From Acidobacteriales bacterium 59-55 (GTDB lineage: Bacteria; Acidobacteriota; Terriglobia; Terriglobales; Acidobacteriaceae): DNA of 64,000 nt. Numbering within the stretch: the stretch's first letter is position 1; every line of letters begins with the position of its first letter. A program made the translations under genes and the position numbers. The stretch lies in the NCBI GenBank assembly GCA_001897435.1, contig MKSV01000002.1, positions 62,001 through 126,000 of the forward strand, given 5' to 3'. Below the pieces are notes generated by a model. That model was not told the origin of the DNA and did not search any database. It worked only from the letters and a program-made list of their open reading frames with translations. This document shows, one piece after another, positions 1 to 9,464 of this stretch.

Positions 1-492
1 GTTCACCCGCTTGAAGCCCTTGACCCTGGCGTTGTGCGGCGAGCTGTACAGGATTCCTGTCCCCTGAAATCGCTGCAACTGCCGGGGGTTGTCGTCGATC
101 AGGTAATCGGCCCGCAGGATTCCCTTGTCGCCGCAGTAGACGATGTGCGAGGGCGGAATGAAGGGAAAGTGCGTCTCCAGCCAGCGGTACTTCTGATGGA
201 ACGAGGTCGGAACCTCCATCGCGGCGGTGGCGATGAACACCTCGTAGCTGTGCTGGAGCCGCTGCATCACCCGCTGCGACTCCGGCATCACGGCCAGATG
301 CTCGAAGAAGTCCTCCGACCGCAGATAGCCTTCGAGAGCGTCGTGCCGGTCGCTGGGGACGACCTCCCACAGCCACTTGCCTTCCAGATCGGCGACCGTA
401 ATCTGCTCGTGATAGTCGCGGTTGTAGCGCAGCAGGTGCTCGGCGATCGCATCCGCCATCACCTCATCCATGTCTACGCAAATCCTCTTCAA
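1..492 (-). CDS. 5'-nucleotidase (5'(3')-deoxyribonucleotidase, NT5C-like HAD phosphatase), 3' end cut by the window
   Basis: The frame runs off the left edge; about 164 codons are visible. The start is a TTG at 492, not the internal ATG at 471: only the TTG places the HAD nucleophile motif DMDEV at residues 7-11, and a GGGGTGAG Shine-Dalgarno lies six bases upstream. The aspartates at residues 7 and 9 are the nucleophile and acid/base pair of the family. The middle part resembles the cap and substrate region of NT5C-type enzymes, and the later stretch VYCGDKGILRADYLIDDNP carries the second catalytic Asp pair. The expected role is dephosphorylation of (deoxy)nucleoside monophosphates in the cytoplasm. 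It starts 38 bases after the stop of the upstream zinc-ribbon gene, so the two are probably cotranscribed. Confidence 0.82.
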   Translation of the reverse strand, partial: MKRICVDMDEVMADAIAEHLLRYNRDYHEQITVADLEGKWLWEVVPSDRHDALEGYLRSEDFFEHLAVMPESQRVMQRLQHSYEVFIATAAMEVPTSFHQKYRWLETHFPFIPPSHIVYCGDKGILRADYLIDDNPRQLQRFQGTGILYSSPHNARVKGFKRVN

Positions 493-529
493 AGCGAACT
501 CACCCCTTGGCCCCGGCCTCTCATCTCCA

Positions 530-1309
530 TTAAAGCGACCGCACAATCGAGGCGGCGATGCTCTCCACCGGAACCGTCTTGCGCTGCGGAGCGTCTCTCG
601 CCGGATCGTAATAGAGCAGCCGCCCGCAGCTCTCGCAGGTCATCATGTCCTCTTCGTTGCCGCGGTCGCGCAGGTCGTTCCACCGCTGCGGGCGCAGCAT
701 CATCTGGCAGGCCATGCACTTCTGGTTCAGAGCCTCGGCCAGCCCCGTGCCCTTGCCCCGGGCGATGCGGTCGTAGTTCGAGAGCGCCGACTCGCCAATC
801 TCCGGCCGCAGCGCCTCACGCTTCTCATCGACCGCCGCCAGCAGCTCCTTATCGTTTGCAATCGTCTCCGTCGCCCGCTGCCGCTCGCGCTCCAGAGTCT
901 TCGTCGCGTCCTCGACCGCATCATCGGCAAGCGCCTTCTGCGCCTCCAGCGCCTCGCTGCGCTCCATGCTCTCCAGTTCGGCGTCTTCCAGACGGCTGAC
1001 CTCGGCCTGCGCAAAGCCTATCTCGTGCTCGAACGCCGTCACCTGTACGGTCGTCGTCGCCTGGTCCAGTTGCTTGCGGACGCGGCCGATCTTTGCCTGA
1101 TGGTCCTTCACCTCGGACTCCTGCCGTCGCCGCAACGCCTCTTCCTTCACGATCAGGTCCAGCACTACCGCCCGCTGCCCCTCGACCGCCTTCGCCTTGG
1201 TCTGGAGCCCGGCGACGTGCTTCGGCAGCGCTGCCATCTCATCGCGCAGACGCTTCGCCTCGACGTCAAGCCCCTGCAATGCAATCAATTTTTCAAGATC
1301 CGGATGCAT
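530..1309 (-). CDS. C4-type zinc-ribbon coiled-coil protein (DUF164/zf-RING_7 family)
   Basis: This 259-residue protein has a long coiled coil (about residues 5-185, rich in Glu, Lys, Ala and Leu heptads) and a C-terminal zinc ribbon made of CMACQ and CESCG knuckles. That architecture is typical of the DUF164/zf-RING_7 family, which is widespread in bacteria and proposed to bind nucleic acid or act as a scaffold. The ATG at 1309 has AAAGGG seven bases upstream; a GTG at 1315 is the alternative. It heads a probable two-gene unit with the 5'-nucleotidase. The family assignment is firm, the function is not. Confidence 0.85.
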   Translation of the reverse strand: MHPDLEKLIALQGLDVEAKRLRDEMAALPKHVAGLQTKAKAVEGQRAVVLDLIVKEEALRRRQESEVKDHQAKIGRVRKQLDQATTTVQVTAFEHEIGFAQAEVSRLEDAELESMERSEALEAQKALADDAVEDATKTLERERQRATETIANDKELLAAVDEKREALRPEIGESALSNYDRIARGKGTGLAEALNQKCMACQMMLRPQRWNDLRDRGNEEDMMTCESCGRLLYYDPARDAPQRKTVPVESIAASIVRSL

Positions 1310-1822
1310 TCGCACGCCCTTTCACTCATTAGACTCCGTCGGACAGGGTCAGACAGGGGAAACTCGAAGTCTAGCATCCCGGCACCGGACGCACATCGTC
1401 CGGGGCTGGACTGGAATCCACGTTGTCTTGGCCAAGCACAGATATCAGCTTGACCAAATCAAAACGCACGTCATCTCGACCGAAGGCGGCGCTTTTTGCC
1501 GCCGCAGCGGAGAGACCCCTGTATTTTCTCTGCTGAGCTCACGGCCCAAGACCGGAGCCGTTGAACCGGGAGAAAGACAAAATACAGGGGTCTCTCCGCT
1601 GCGCTTCGCTCCGGTCGAGATGACGTGCAGTTGTGGTGGGTCAAGACAACGTGCTTTTGAGCCGGGTGGCCTTCGCACCATCTCCGTCAATGGGACGACA
1701 CAACTCCGATGGGGGATAATAAGTCCTATTGAGAAGGCGCAGCCCTGCTTCTCTGCCCGCGAAGCGCCTCTTGCAATATCTCTCTGCCGCAAACCTTTAA
1801 AATTCCCAGGACTGGAAACGAG
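1310..1822. other. 513-bp divergent intergenic region holding an inverted pair of element A
   Basis: The region lies between a minus-strand gene and a plus-strand gene, so it should hold promoters for both. No protein frame here has coding character. The only clear structure is the inverted pair of element A listed separately. Confidence 0.6.
1468..1627. repeat. Element A, two copies in inverted orientation
   Basis: The left copy (1468-1526) begins ACGTCATCTCGACCG and ends GGAGAGACCCCTGTATTT, with an internal GGCGGC/GCCGCC stem. The right copy (1579-1627) is the reverse complement of the same element. The 52-bp spacer is AT/GC mixed and non-coding. Transcribed through, the pair could fold into one long stem. 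Other copies lie at 4984, 44824, 56669, 59289, 60463 and 62289. Confidence 0.85.
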
Positions 1823-3097
1823 ATGCAACTTTGGAACGAGTATGAAGGACGAACCATCGACGGCCAATTCCCGCTAAAGAAGCTGCTTGAACCCGAAGGC
1901 AGAAGCGCTTTCTTTTCAACGACAACCAGCTCTGGAGCCCCAGCCGTCCTCCGCCTCATCGAGGCCCACTTCGACGAACCCGAGATTCTCGCCCGCTGGA
2001 ACGCGGTCACCAAAATCGACCAGACAAACCTCATCAAAATCAGCAACTTCGGCCAGTCCACCCTGGATGAGACGGCGCTTCTCTACGCCGTCATGGAGCC
2101 TGCTGACGCCAGCCTCGCCGACATCCTCAAAGAACGTGCGCTCTCGACAAAAGAGACCATGCAGGTGGCCACCAGCCTGGTGCCGGCGCTCAAGGCCCTG
2201 CACGCGAATGATCTCGTTCATGAACACCTCGAACCGGCAAACGTCCTTGCGGTCGGAGAGGTCGTCAAGCTGCGCAGCGACTGTATCCGCGAGGCTCCGG
2301 AGGGAGCGGAGGCCAATGAAGTCAAGGCCCGCGACGTTCGCGACCTCGCCACCGTCCTGCTCCAGTGCCTCACCCGGCAGCGCAGGCTGTCGCCGGGCAC
2401 GGATCTGCCCGCGCCCTTCCGCGAGATCGTGACCAACGGCCTCAGCGGAGCCTGGGGCTTGCCGGAGATCGCGGCGGCGCTTGAGCCTTCATCCGCTCCC
2501 AGGCAACAGACGACCGCCGCGGCTGAGGATTCATCCACCGCAAAATCAACAACCTACACTCCTCCCACCGCGTCGATGCCGGTGCGCTCCAGCGCGGCTG
2601 ACCGGGTAACTGTCCCGATCGAAGAGGAGAAGCGCCGCGTCATTCCGTGGACGACGATCGCCGCCGCCGTCATTCTGGCGATCTTTATCGGCTGGCACTT
2701 CCTGCACAAATCCCCGGCGCCGATCCCAACACTCGCCACCATGCCGGAGCAGTCGCCGTCGAGCGTTGCCGCCGCGTCCAACCCCACGGCAACAACCGCG
2801 ACTTCTCCCACGCCTGCCGCAACCGCCGCGTCGGCCAGTACCGCGCGCACGCAATGGCGCGTCGTGGCCTACACCTATAACCACGAAGACCAGGCGAAGG
2901 CGAAGGCTGCCCTGATCGCCAGTCAGCACGCTTTCCTCAATCCGGAAGTCTTTTCCCCTAAAGGACATGGGCGCTATCTGGTCACCATCGGGGGGGTCAT
3001 GAGCCGCAACGAGGCGCTGGCTTTCCGGAAGAGGGCTCGCGCCGCAGGCCTCCCCCGCGATACCTACGCCCAGAACTTTCCGGCAGCCGCTCGCTAA
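1823..3097 (+). CDS. Membrane-anchored pseudokinase with C-terminal SPOR domain
   Basis: The protein has 424 residues. Residues 1-220 resemble a Ser/Thr kinase fold (N-lobe strands, LVHEHLEPANVL at 132-143 in place of the HRDLKPxNV loop). The catalytic Asp is His135, no glycine-rich loop or VAIK lysine is seen (AVLRLI at 41-46), and there is no DFG, so it should be catalytically dead. A Pro/Ser/Thr linker follows, then one membrane segment (about 275-294), another low-complexity linker and a SPOR-like domain (about 344-418), a fold that binds denuded peptidoglycan glycans. The orientation would place the pseudokinase in the cytoplasm and SPOR in the periplasm, suggesting a link between septal wall status and a cytoplasmic partner. 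The partner is unknown. The start has only a weak GGAAACGAG upstream. Confidence 0.7.
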   Translation: MQLWNEYEGRTIDGQFPLKKLLEPEGRSAFFSTTTSSGAPAVLRLIEAHFDEPEILARWNAVTKIDQTNLIKISNFGQSTLDETALLYAVMEPADASLADILKERALSTKETMQVATSLVPALKALHANDLVHEHLEPANVLAVGEVVKLRSDCIREAPEGAEANEVKARDVRDLATVLLQCLTRQRRLSPGTDLPAPFREIVTNGLSGAWGLPEIAAALEPSSAPRQQTTAAAEDSSTAKSTTYTPPTASMPVRSSAADRVTVPIEEEKRRVIPWTTIAAAVILAIFIGWHFLHKSPAPIPTLATMPEQSPSSVAAASNPTATTATSPTPAATAASASTARTQWRVVAYTYNHEDQAKAKAALIASQHAFLNPEVFSPKGHGRYLVTIGGVMSRNEALAFRKRARAAGLPRDTYAQNFPAAAR

Positions 3098-3177
3098 GAT
3101 AAGCGGCATCAGGAGAAGCAGGCACAAATTCTCTGAATCGTGCCTGCTTCTCCGTAATCCAATCCTCGTTCAACCTA

Positions 3178-4830
3178 ATGGCTACAACCTCAATCGATCT
3201 ACCCAGCGCGAAGTCCCCGAAAACGCGCCACGCCGAAGACCACTCCCATTCGGAAGAGCGTCCGTGGCGGCCCAGCATCAATCCGTGGATCGTCGCCATG
3301 ACGGTTACGCTGGCCACCTTCATGGAGGTGCTCGACTCCTCGATCGCCAACGTCGCCCTGCCGCACATCGCCGGCGGCCTGGGAGCGACGCAGGAGGAGG
3401 CCACCTGGGTGCTCACCGCCTACCTGGTTGCCAACGCGATCATCCTGCCGGCGGGCGCGTACATGACCACTTTCATCGGGCGCAAGAAGTTCTACATGAT
3501 CTGCGTGGCGCTGTTCGGCATCAGCTCCGCGCTCTGCGGCCTGGCACCCTCGCTGCCCATCCTCGTATTTTGCCGCATCCTGCAGGGAGCGGGAGGCGGC
3601 GGCCTCGCACCGTCGGAACAGGCGATCCTCGCCGACACCTTCCCGCCGGAAAAACGCGGGCAGGCCTTTGCCATGTACGGCCTTGCCGTCGTGGTCGCTC
3701 CCGCCATCGGTCCCACGCTGGGCGGCTACATCACCGACCGCTTCGACTGGCGCTGGATCTTCTTCCTCAACATCCCCATCTGCCTGCTCTCGCTCTTCCT
3801 CACCTCGCGCATCGTCGAAGATCCTCCCTACGTCAAGAAGCAGGTGGAAGAGAGTCAGCGCGGTGGCATCAAGCTGGACTTCGTCGGCTTCGCCCTGCTC
3901 GGCCTCACCTTCGGCTCGCTGGAGTTCCTGCTGGACAAGGGACAGGAGGATGACTGGTTCGCCTCGCACCTCATCACCATGTTCGCTATCGTCTGCGTCG
4001 CCGCCTTCATCTTCATGATCTATTGGGAGCTGCGGCAGCTTCGCATCGGCCATCGCCCCATCATCAACCTGACGCTCTTCTACCGCCGCAACTTCGCGAT
4101 CAGCTTTCTGCTGATGTTCGTGCTTGGTTTCGCGCTCTACGGCACGACGGTGCTGATCCCGCAGTTCGTGCAGACGCTGCTCGGCTACACGGCGGAGCTG
4201 GCCGGGCTGGTGCTGTCTCCCGCGGGCTTCATCATGATGGCCATGATGCCGGTCGTCGGCTATCTCTCGGGCAAGGTCGACGCGCGCAAGCTTATCGCCT
4301 TCGGCTTCTTTATGCTGACCTCGGCGCTGATCATGATGCACACCATGAACCTCGGCGTCAGCTACGGCTATCTCGTCTTTCTGCGCATCTTTCAGGCCTC
4401 GGGACTGGCGTTCCTCTTCATCCCGATTAACACCATCGCCTACATCGGCGTGAAGCAGTCGGAGAATAACGATGTCTCCGGCCTGACGAATCTCGCGCGC
4501 AACGTCGGCGGCTCCTGCGGAACGGCCTTCATGGCCACCATGCTGCTGCGCCGCACCGCCGCGCACGAGAACAGTATGGTGCGTAACCTGACCACCGCCA
4601 ATCCGGCCTTCAACGCGCAGGTCGACGCGCTCAAGGGAGCCTTCGGCCACGGCTTCGCGGCCATCCATGCGGCAGAGGCTTATATCTACAATCAGCTCCA
4701 CCGCCAGGCGGCGATGCTCGCGTATCTCGACATCATCCAGTACCTGGCCGTCTTCTGCGCCTGCATGTTGCCGCTGCTGTTCCTGATTCCTCGTCCGCCG
4801 AAGAATGCCAGCCCTTCAGCCGGGCATTAG
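3178..4830 (+). CDS. DHA2-family drug/H+ antiporter (EmrB/QacA type MFS permease)
   Basis: The 550-residue protein has a hydrophilic N-terminus and about 14 membrane segments. MFS signatures are visible: LDSSIANVALPHIAGGL in the first helix (motif D1 of the DHA2 group) and GGGLAPSEQAILADTFPPEK around the motif A loop. It should export amphipathic compounds with proton import across the inner membrane. No membrane-fusion or TolC partner is adjacent, which is unusual for EmrB-like members in Gram-negative cells. It lies 80 bp after the pseudokinase gene, but no function links the two. Its stop codon overlaps the left end of a B element. Confidence 0.88.
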   Translation: MATTSIDLPSAKSPKTRHAEDHSHSEERPWRPSINPWIVAMTVTLATFMEVLDSSIANVALPHIAGGLGATQEEATWVLTAYLVANAIILPAGAYMTTFIGRKKFYMICVALFGISSALCGLAPSLPILVFCRILQGAGGGGLAPSEQAILADTFPPEKRGQAFAMYGLAVVVAPAIGPTLGGYITDRFDWRWIFFLNIPICLLSLFLTSRIVEDPPYVKKQVEESQRGGIKLDFVGFALLGLTFGSLEFLLDKGQEDDWFASHLITMFAIVCVAAFIFMIYWELRQLRIGHRPIINLTLFYRRNFAISFLLMFVLGFALYGTTVLIPQFVQTLLGYTAELAGLVLSPAGFIMMAMMPVVGYLSGKVDARKLIAFGFFMLTSALIMMHTMNLGVSYGYLVFLRIFQASGLAFLFIPINTIAYIGVKQSENNDVSGLTNLARNVGGSCGTAFMATMLLRRTAAHENSMVRNLTTANPAFNAQVDALKGAFGHGFAAIHAAEAYIYNQLHRQAAMLAYLDIIQYLAVFCACMLPLLFLIPRPPKNASPSAGH

Positions 4831-4951
4831 GGAACCTCTGATTAAGTCCGGTTCTGTTAAGGGCACGGCTTTAGCCGTGCCGCAAGTGGTTTGACTGCAA
4901 CGCGGCTTTAGCCGCTGAGGGCATATTCCGAGACTTAATCAGACCTTCCTT
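4829..4951. repeat. Element B, MITE-like, with terminal inverted repeats
   Basis: The left end (4829-4848) and right end (4932-4950) share the inverted 12-mer TCTGATTAAGTC with further partial matches outside it. Inside are two hairpins with TTTA loops, GGCACGGC/GCCGTGCC and GCGGC/GCCGC. Short inverted termini enclosing non-coding DNA is the architecture of a miniature inverted-repeat element. The left end begins inside the stop codon of the efflux gene. Confidence 0.8.
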
Positions 4952-4983
4952 AGATCACTCTAATGCGGCATAAAGATAAGGGG

Positions 4984-5041
4984 ACGTCATCTCGACCGAA
5001 GGCGGGGTCTTTGCCGCCGTAGCGGAGAGACCCCTGTATTT
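4984..5041 (+). repeat. Element A, single copy
   Basis: The copy starts ACGTCATCTCGACCG and ends GGAGAGACCCCTGTATTT with a GGCGG/CCGCC core. It lies in the convergent gap between the efflux gene and the aldo/keto reductase, where it could act as a transcript 3'-end structure. Confidence 0.85.
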
Positions 5042-5124
5042 CATCTTTGCCTGCCACGAACCAGTCCATCACACCGGACATCCTGGCTGTCCCCGATCTA
5101 TACAACAGCAGCCTTATACAGCCG

Positions 5125-6159
5125 CTATACCGGGCGGGGATTGCGCTCCTCGAACTGGCGCTGGTGCCAGTACGGATAAGCCAGCGGAACCTCGCTGGCC
5201 GTGTCGAGCTTCTGCACCTGCTCGGGCGTCAGCTTCCAGCCGACAGCGCCGAGGTTCGCTCGCAACTGTTCCTCGTTGCGTGCTCCGACAATCACCGTCG
5301 AGACCGTAGGCCGCCCCAGAACCCAGTTCAACGCAATCTGCGGAACCGTCTTGCCCGTCTCCTTCGCGATCTCGTCGATAGCGTCGACGACCTTGTACAG
5401 ATGCTCCTCCGGAACCTGCGGACCGTTGTCCGCCACGGTCTTGGAGTTCAAGCGGCTCTGCTTCGGAATGCCGGTCTCCCGCCGGATCTTGCCGGTCAAC
5501 CGGCCCCAGCCGAGCGGCGACCAGACCAGCGCGCCCACGCCCTGATCGAGCGCCAGCGGCATCAACTCCCACTCGTAGTCGCGTCCCACCAGCGAGTAGT
5601 AGACCTGCTGCCCGACATATCTCGCCCAGCCGTAGCGCTCGCTTACGCTCAACGACTTCATCAGGTGCCAGCCGGAGAAGTTCGAGACGGCGATATAGCG
5701 CACCTTGCCCTCGCGGACGAACTTGTCCAGCGTATTCAGCGTCTCTTCGACCGGCGTGGTCGCGTCAAAGGCATGCAGATGGTAGACATCGACGTAGTCC
5801 GTCCCCAGCCGCTTCAGGCTGCGCTCGAGCGACTGGATCAGGTGATAGCGAGACGATCCCACATCGTTCGGCCCTTTACCCAGGCGGAACGTAGCCTTGG
5901 TCGAGATCAGCACATCCTCGCGCTGATGGTGCGCGAGCGCCTTGCCCAGCGCGATCTCGCTGTTGCCGTCGGAGTAGACGTCCGCCGTATCGAAGAAGTT
6001 CACCCCGGCGTCGATGCAGATGCCGACGATGCGGTCGGCCTCCGCCTGGGTCGTCTCCGACCACGCCTTGAAGAACTCGTTGCTCGCGCCAAACGTCCCC
6101 GCACCGAAGCAAAGCTCCGGCACCTTGAGTCCTGATTTACCAAGCTGCCTGTATTCCAT
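5125..6159 (-). CDS. Aldo/keto reductase
   Basis: This 344-residue protein has the full AKR (alpha/beta)8 pattern. The catalytic tetrad is visible as Asp57, Tyr62, Lys88 and His129 (in NFFDTADVY, STKAT and YHLHAF). The C-terminal NADPH-binding stretch IVGARNEEQLRANLGA is also typical. It should reduce aldehydes or ketones, probably sugars, with NADPH in the cytoplasm. It starts 33 bp after the DNA ligase stop, so the two are likely one transcript with no obvious functional link. A 25-nt stretch (5382-5406) recurs exactly in the recombinase remnant at 47886-47910. Confidence 0.9.
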   Translation of the reverse strand: MEYRQLGKSGLKVPELCFGAGTFGASNEFFKAWSETTQAEADRIVGICIDAGVNFFDTADVYSDGNSEIALGKALAHHQREDVLISTKATFRLGKGPNDVGSSRYHLIQSLERSLKRLGTDYVDVYHLHAFDATTPVEETLNTLDKFVREGKVRYIAVSNFSGWHLMKSLSVSERYGWARYVGQQVYYSLVGRDYEWELMPLALDQGVGALVWSPLGWGRLTGKIRRETGIPKQSRLNSKTVADNGPQVPEEHLYKVVDAIDEIAKETGKTVPQIALNWVLGRPTVSTVIVGARNEEQLRANLGAVGWKLTPEQVQKLDTASEVPLAYPYWHQRQFEERNPRPV

Positions 6160-6192
6160 ACAACCTAAGATGCCATTGGTCCCGCCCGGGGT

Positions 6193-8061
6193 TCAAGCAT
6201 GTCCTTCGACGGGCTTGTCCACCTGGCTCTGGTAGATCTCTTCGACCCGTTCCACCGTGTCGATCTCGCTGACCGGCTTGTCGCTGCGGATGCGGATGAT
6301 CCGGGGAAAGCGGAGCGCAAACCCGCTGGCATGACGGCTGCTGCGCATGATGTTGTTGAAGGCGACTTCGAGAACCATCAGCGGCTCGACCGTGCGAAAG
6401 TACCCCTGGTCTTCGAGCGTATGCTCCATCATCCATGCGCTCATGCCCGCGATCTCCGCGTCGGTCAGCCCGGAGTATGCCTTGCCCACATTCAAGAGCT
6501 CGCCGCCCTCGCCGCGCACCGCGAAGGTGTAGTCGCTCAAAATTCCCGCCCGCTTGCCGTGGCCGAACTCCGCGCCCGTCACCACCACATCGAGCGTGGC
6601 CAGTTCGCGCTTCAGTTTGACCCACGCCAGACCGCGCCTGCCCGGCTGGTAGAAAGAAGCCGCCGCCTTCAGCATCACGCCCTCGTTCGAGCGCGCGCGG
6701 GCCTCGGCATAAGCCCGCTCAATGTCGTCGGCGCTCTCGACCAGGCGGCTGGGCGAGAGCATCAGACGCTCCATGCCAACGCCCTCCGGCTCCGCGAACA
6801 TCACGCCCTGCGCGCCTCGTGTCCGCTCGTCGATCGTCAGCGGAGAACGCACTGCCTCGACCAACCGCTCCACCGCGGACTCCAGCCGGTTGCGCCGCTC
6901 CCGCAGCGGCAGCTCCAGCAATAACTCTTCATTGGCGCACATCAGGTCGAACGCCATGAAGACCACGGGGATCTGCTGCCGCACCTCGTTGGGGACGCGC
7001 TTGCGGCCAATTCTCTGCGCCAGCACCGCAAACGGCAGCGCCCGCGCCGTGGCGAACTCCCAGCCGAGAATCTCGCCGTCAAAGATGAGTGGCTGCTGCA
7101 CAGAGGCAAACGCCTCCTCCAGTTCGGGGAAGCTGGCCGTCACGTCCTCGCGATTTCGCGAATAGATCGCCACGCGGCCATGCTGCTCCGGGTCGCCGCA
7201 GTGCACCTGCGCCCGCATGCCGTCGTACTTGTCTTCGAGAAACGCTTCGACGGACACACCGGCGGATTCAGCGCCCTTCTCCGTAAACCGCTCCACCGCC
7301 TCCTCGGGCGAAGTAACCGGGCTGGCCAGCATGAATCCCAGCGGATGAAACAGCCGCATCCGTGCCTCGGCCAGCGTTCCGGCAAAGGCCCGCTTCACCG
7401 CCGCGGCGAGATCCGCCTCCAGCATCACCGCGTGGCGAACCTCTTCCACCGGTACGGAGGCAGCGACCGCAATCGCCTCCTCCACCAGGCTCTGCTTCAC
7501 CCCAATCCGCATATCGCCGAGCATCAGCTTGAGCAGGTACTTCGCCTCCAGAGGAGACGCCCGCCGCAACAATCCCTCGACCAGACGGGCGCGGATCGCC
7601 GTCGTTCCGGCTGCCGCCATCGCGGCAAACGCCGCCGCCACCTCTTCCAACGTTAACCTGGCCTCAACCCTGGGTGCCCCATGTCCGGACTCTCGGACAT
7701 GGGTCTCTCCAGGCCGCGAACCGGACGACGAACCAGGCCGCGAATGCTCCAGCAGATCGAAGGCCGCCGCCCCCAGATCTCCATGCCGCCGGTAGGCTGC
7801 CGTCAACTCCGGGTCCGTCGCTCCGCTGACCGCCAGCAGCGCCTTCGACAACAAGGCTCCGCCGGCGTTCAGCTTCCGGCTATCCGCTTCCGCAAACGGA
7901 GTCCCCGCCAGATACAGTGCGAACAATCCGGTATCTTCGCTCTCCGACGCAGCTCCATGGACAGCCGCAATCGCTTCGGCAATCGCGGCGCGTTTCTTCA
8001 GCCGGCCGGCGTCGCCCGCCAGTTGCTCCGCCAACTCCGCCAGCTTGAGAAACAGAGCCAT
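6193..8061 (-). CDS. ATP-dependent DNA ligase (LigI-like) with an element E insertion
   Basis: The protein has 622 residues: an N-terminal helical DNA-binding domain (about 1-240), the adenylation domain with motif I EDKYDGMR (adenylated Lys278), and a C-terminal OB fold. The length and order match archaeal/eukaryotic-type ligases and the bacterial LigB/LigC type, rather than NAD-dependent LigA. There is no Ku gene or polymerase/nuclease domain nearby, so a LigD-type NHEJ role is not supported. A repair role is likely. Residues about 106-131 form a Ser/Gly/Arg-rich insertion in the N-terminal domain that contains a translated palindrome (element E, 7678-7703). Confidence 0.88.
   Translation of the reverse strand: MALFLKLAELAEQLAGDAGRLKKRAAIAEAIAAVHGAASESEDTGLFALYLAGTPFAEADSRKLNAGGALLSKALLAVSGATDPELTAAYRRHGDLGAAAFDLLEHSRPGSSSGSRPGETHVRESGHGAPRVEARLTLEEVAAAFAAMAAAGTTAIRARLVEGLLRRASPLEAKYLLKLMLGDMRIGVKQSLVEEAIAVAASVPVEEVRHAVMLEADLAAAVKRAFAGTLAEARMRLFHPLGFMLASPVTSPEEAVERFTEKGAESAGVSVEAFLEDKYDGMRAQVHCGDPEQHGRVAIYSRNREDVTASFPELEEAFASVQQPLIFDGEILGWEFATARALPFAVLAQRIGRKRVPNEVRQQIPVVFMAFDLMCANEELLLELPLRERRNRLESAVERLVEAVRSPLTIDERTRGAQGVMFAEPEGVGMERLMLSPSRLVESADDIERAYAEARARSNEGVMLKAAASFYQPGRRGLAWVKLKRELATLDVVVTGAEFGHGKRAGILSDYTFAVRGEGGELLNVGKAYSGLTDAEIAGMSAWMMEHTLEDQGYFRTVEPLMVLEVAFNNIMRSSRHASGFALRFPRIIRIRSDKPVSEIDTVERVEEIYQSQVDKPVEGHA
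7671..7703. repeat. Element E inside the DNA ligase gene
   Basis: Arms CCCATGTCCG (7678-7687) and CGGACATGGG (7694-7703) form a perfect 10-bp palindrome, preceded by GGGTGCC. It encodes residues about 120-128 of the ligase on the minus strand and ends in the same Gly-Ala-Pro frame as the two E elements in mnmG. Confidence 0.75.
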
Positions 8062-8220
8062 ACCCTAAAGATGCTCCCCGCACCCGCAACGACAGGAGTA
8101 ACATCTAAAGAGAGATGATTCCAGCGGCAAAACCGGTGATCCTCCCCAGCGTGACCCCGTCTTCCGACCGTCACGACTTTGCCTAGCTGCGCCAGTTTCG
8201 TCATTCTCACCCTGAAACAA

Positions 8221-8244
8221 CTGCAACGACAACTGCAACGACAA
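8221..8244 (+). repeat. 12-bp tandem repeat in the ligase/prfA divergent promoter region
   Basis: CTGCAACGACAA occurs twice head to tail (8221-8232, 8233-8244), 27 bp before prfA. On the minus strand it reads as TTGCAG/TTGTCG units like the larger hexamer tracts in this window. Confidence 0.7.
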
Positions 8245-8271
8245 AAGACCTTGTTATAAGGATTTTTCTTT

Positions 8272-9348
<1,077 letters not shown>

Positions 9349-9464
9349 CGGCGGTCTGCGTTTTCCTATCCCGGCTCTCTTTCGCCCACTTTGCAGTCCA
9401 ACGCTGATAAGCTGGACGCCGATTGACTTCTGCATTCGAGAAGCCGGGAAGGAGATCGCCCTCC

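Noticed and set aside
6193-8061. LigD-type NHEJ ligase
   Set aside because: No polymerase or 3'-phosphoesterase domain is fused, and no Ku gene is seen in the window.
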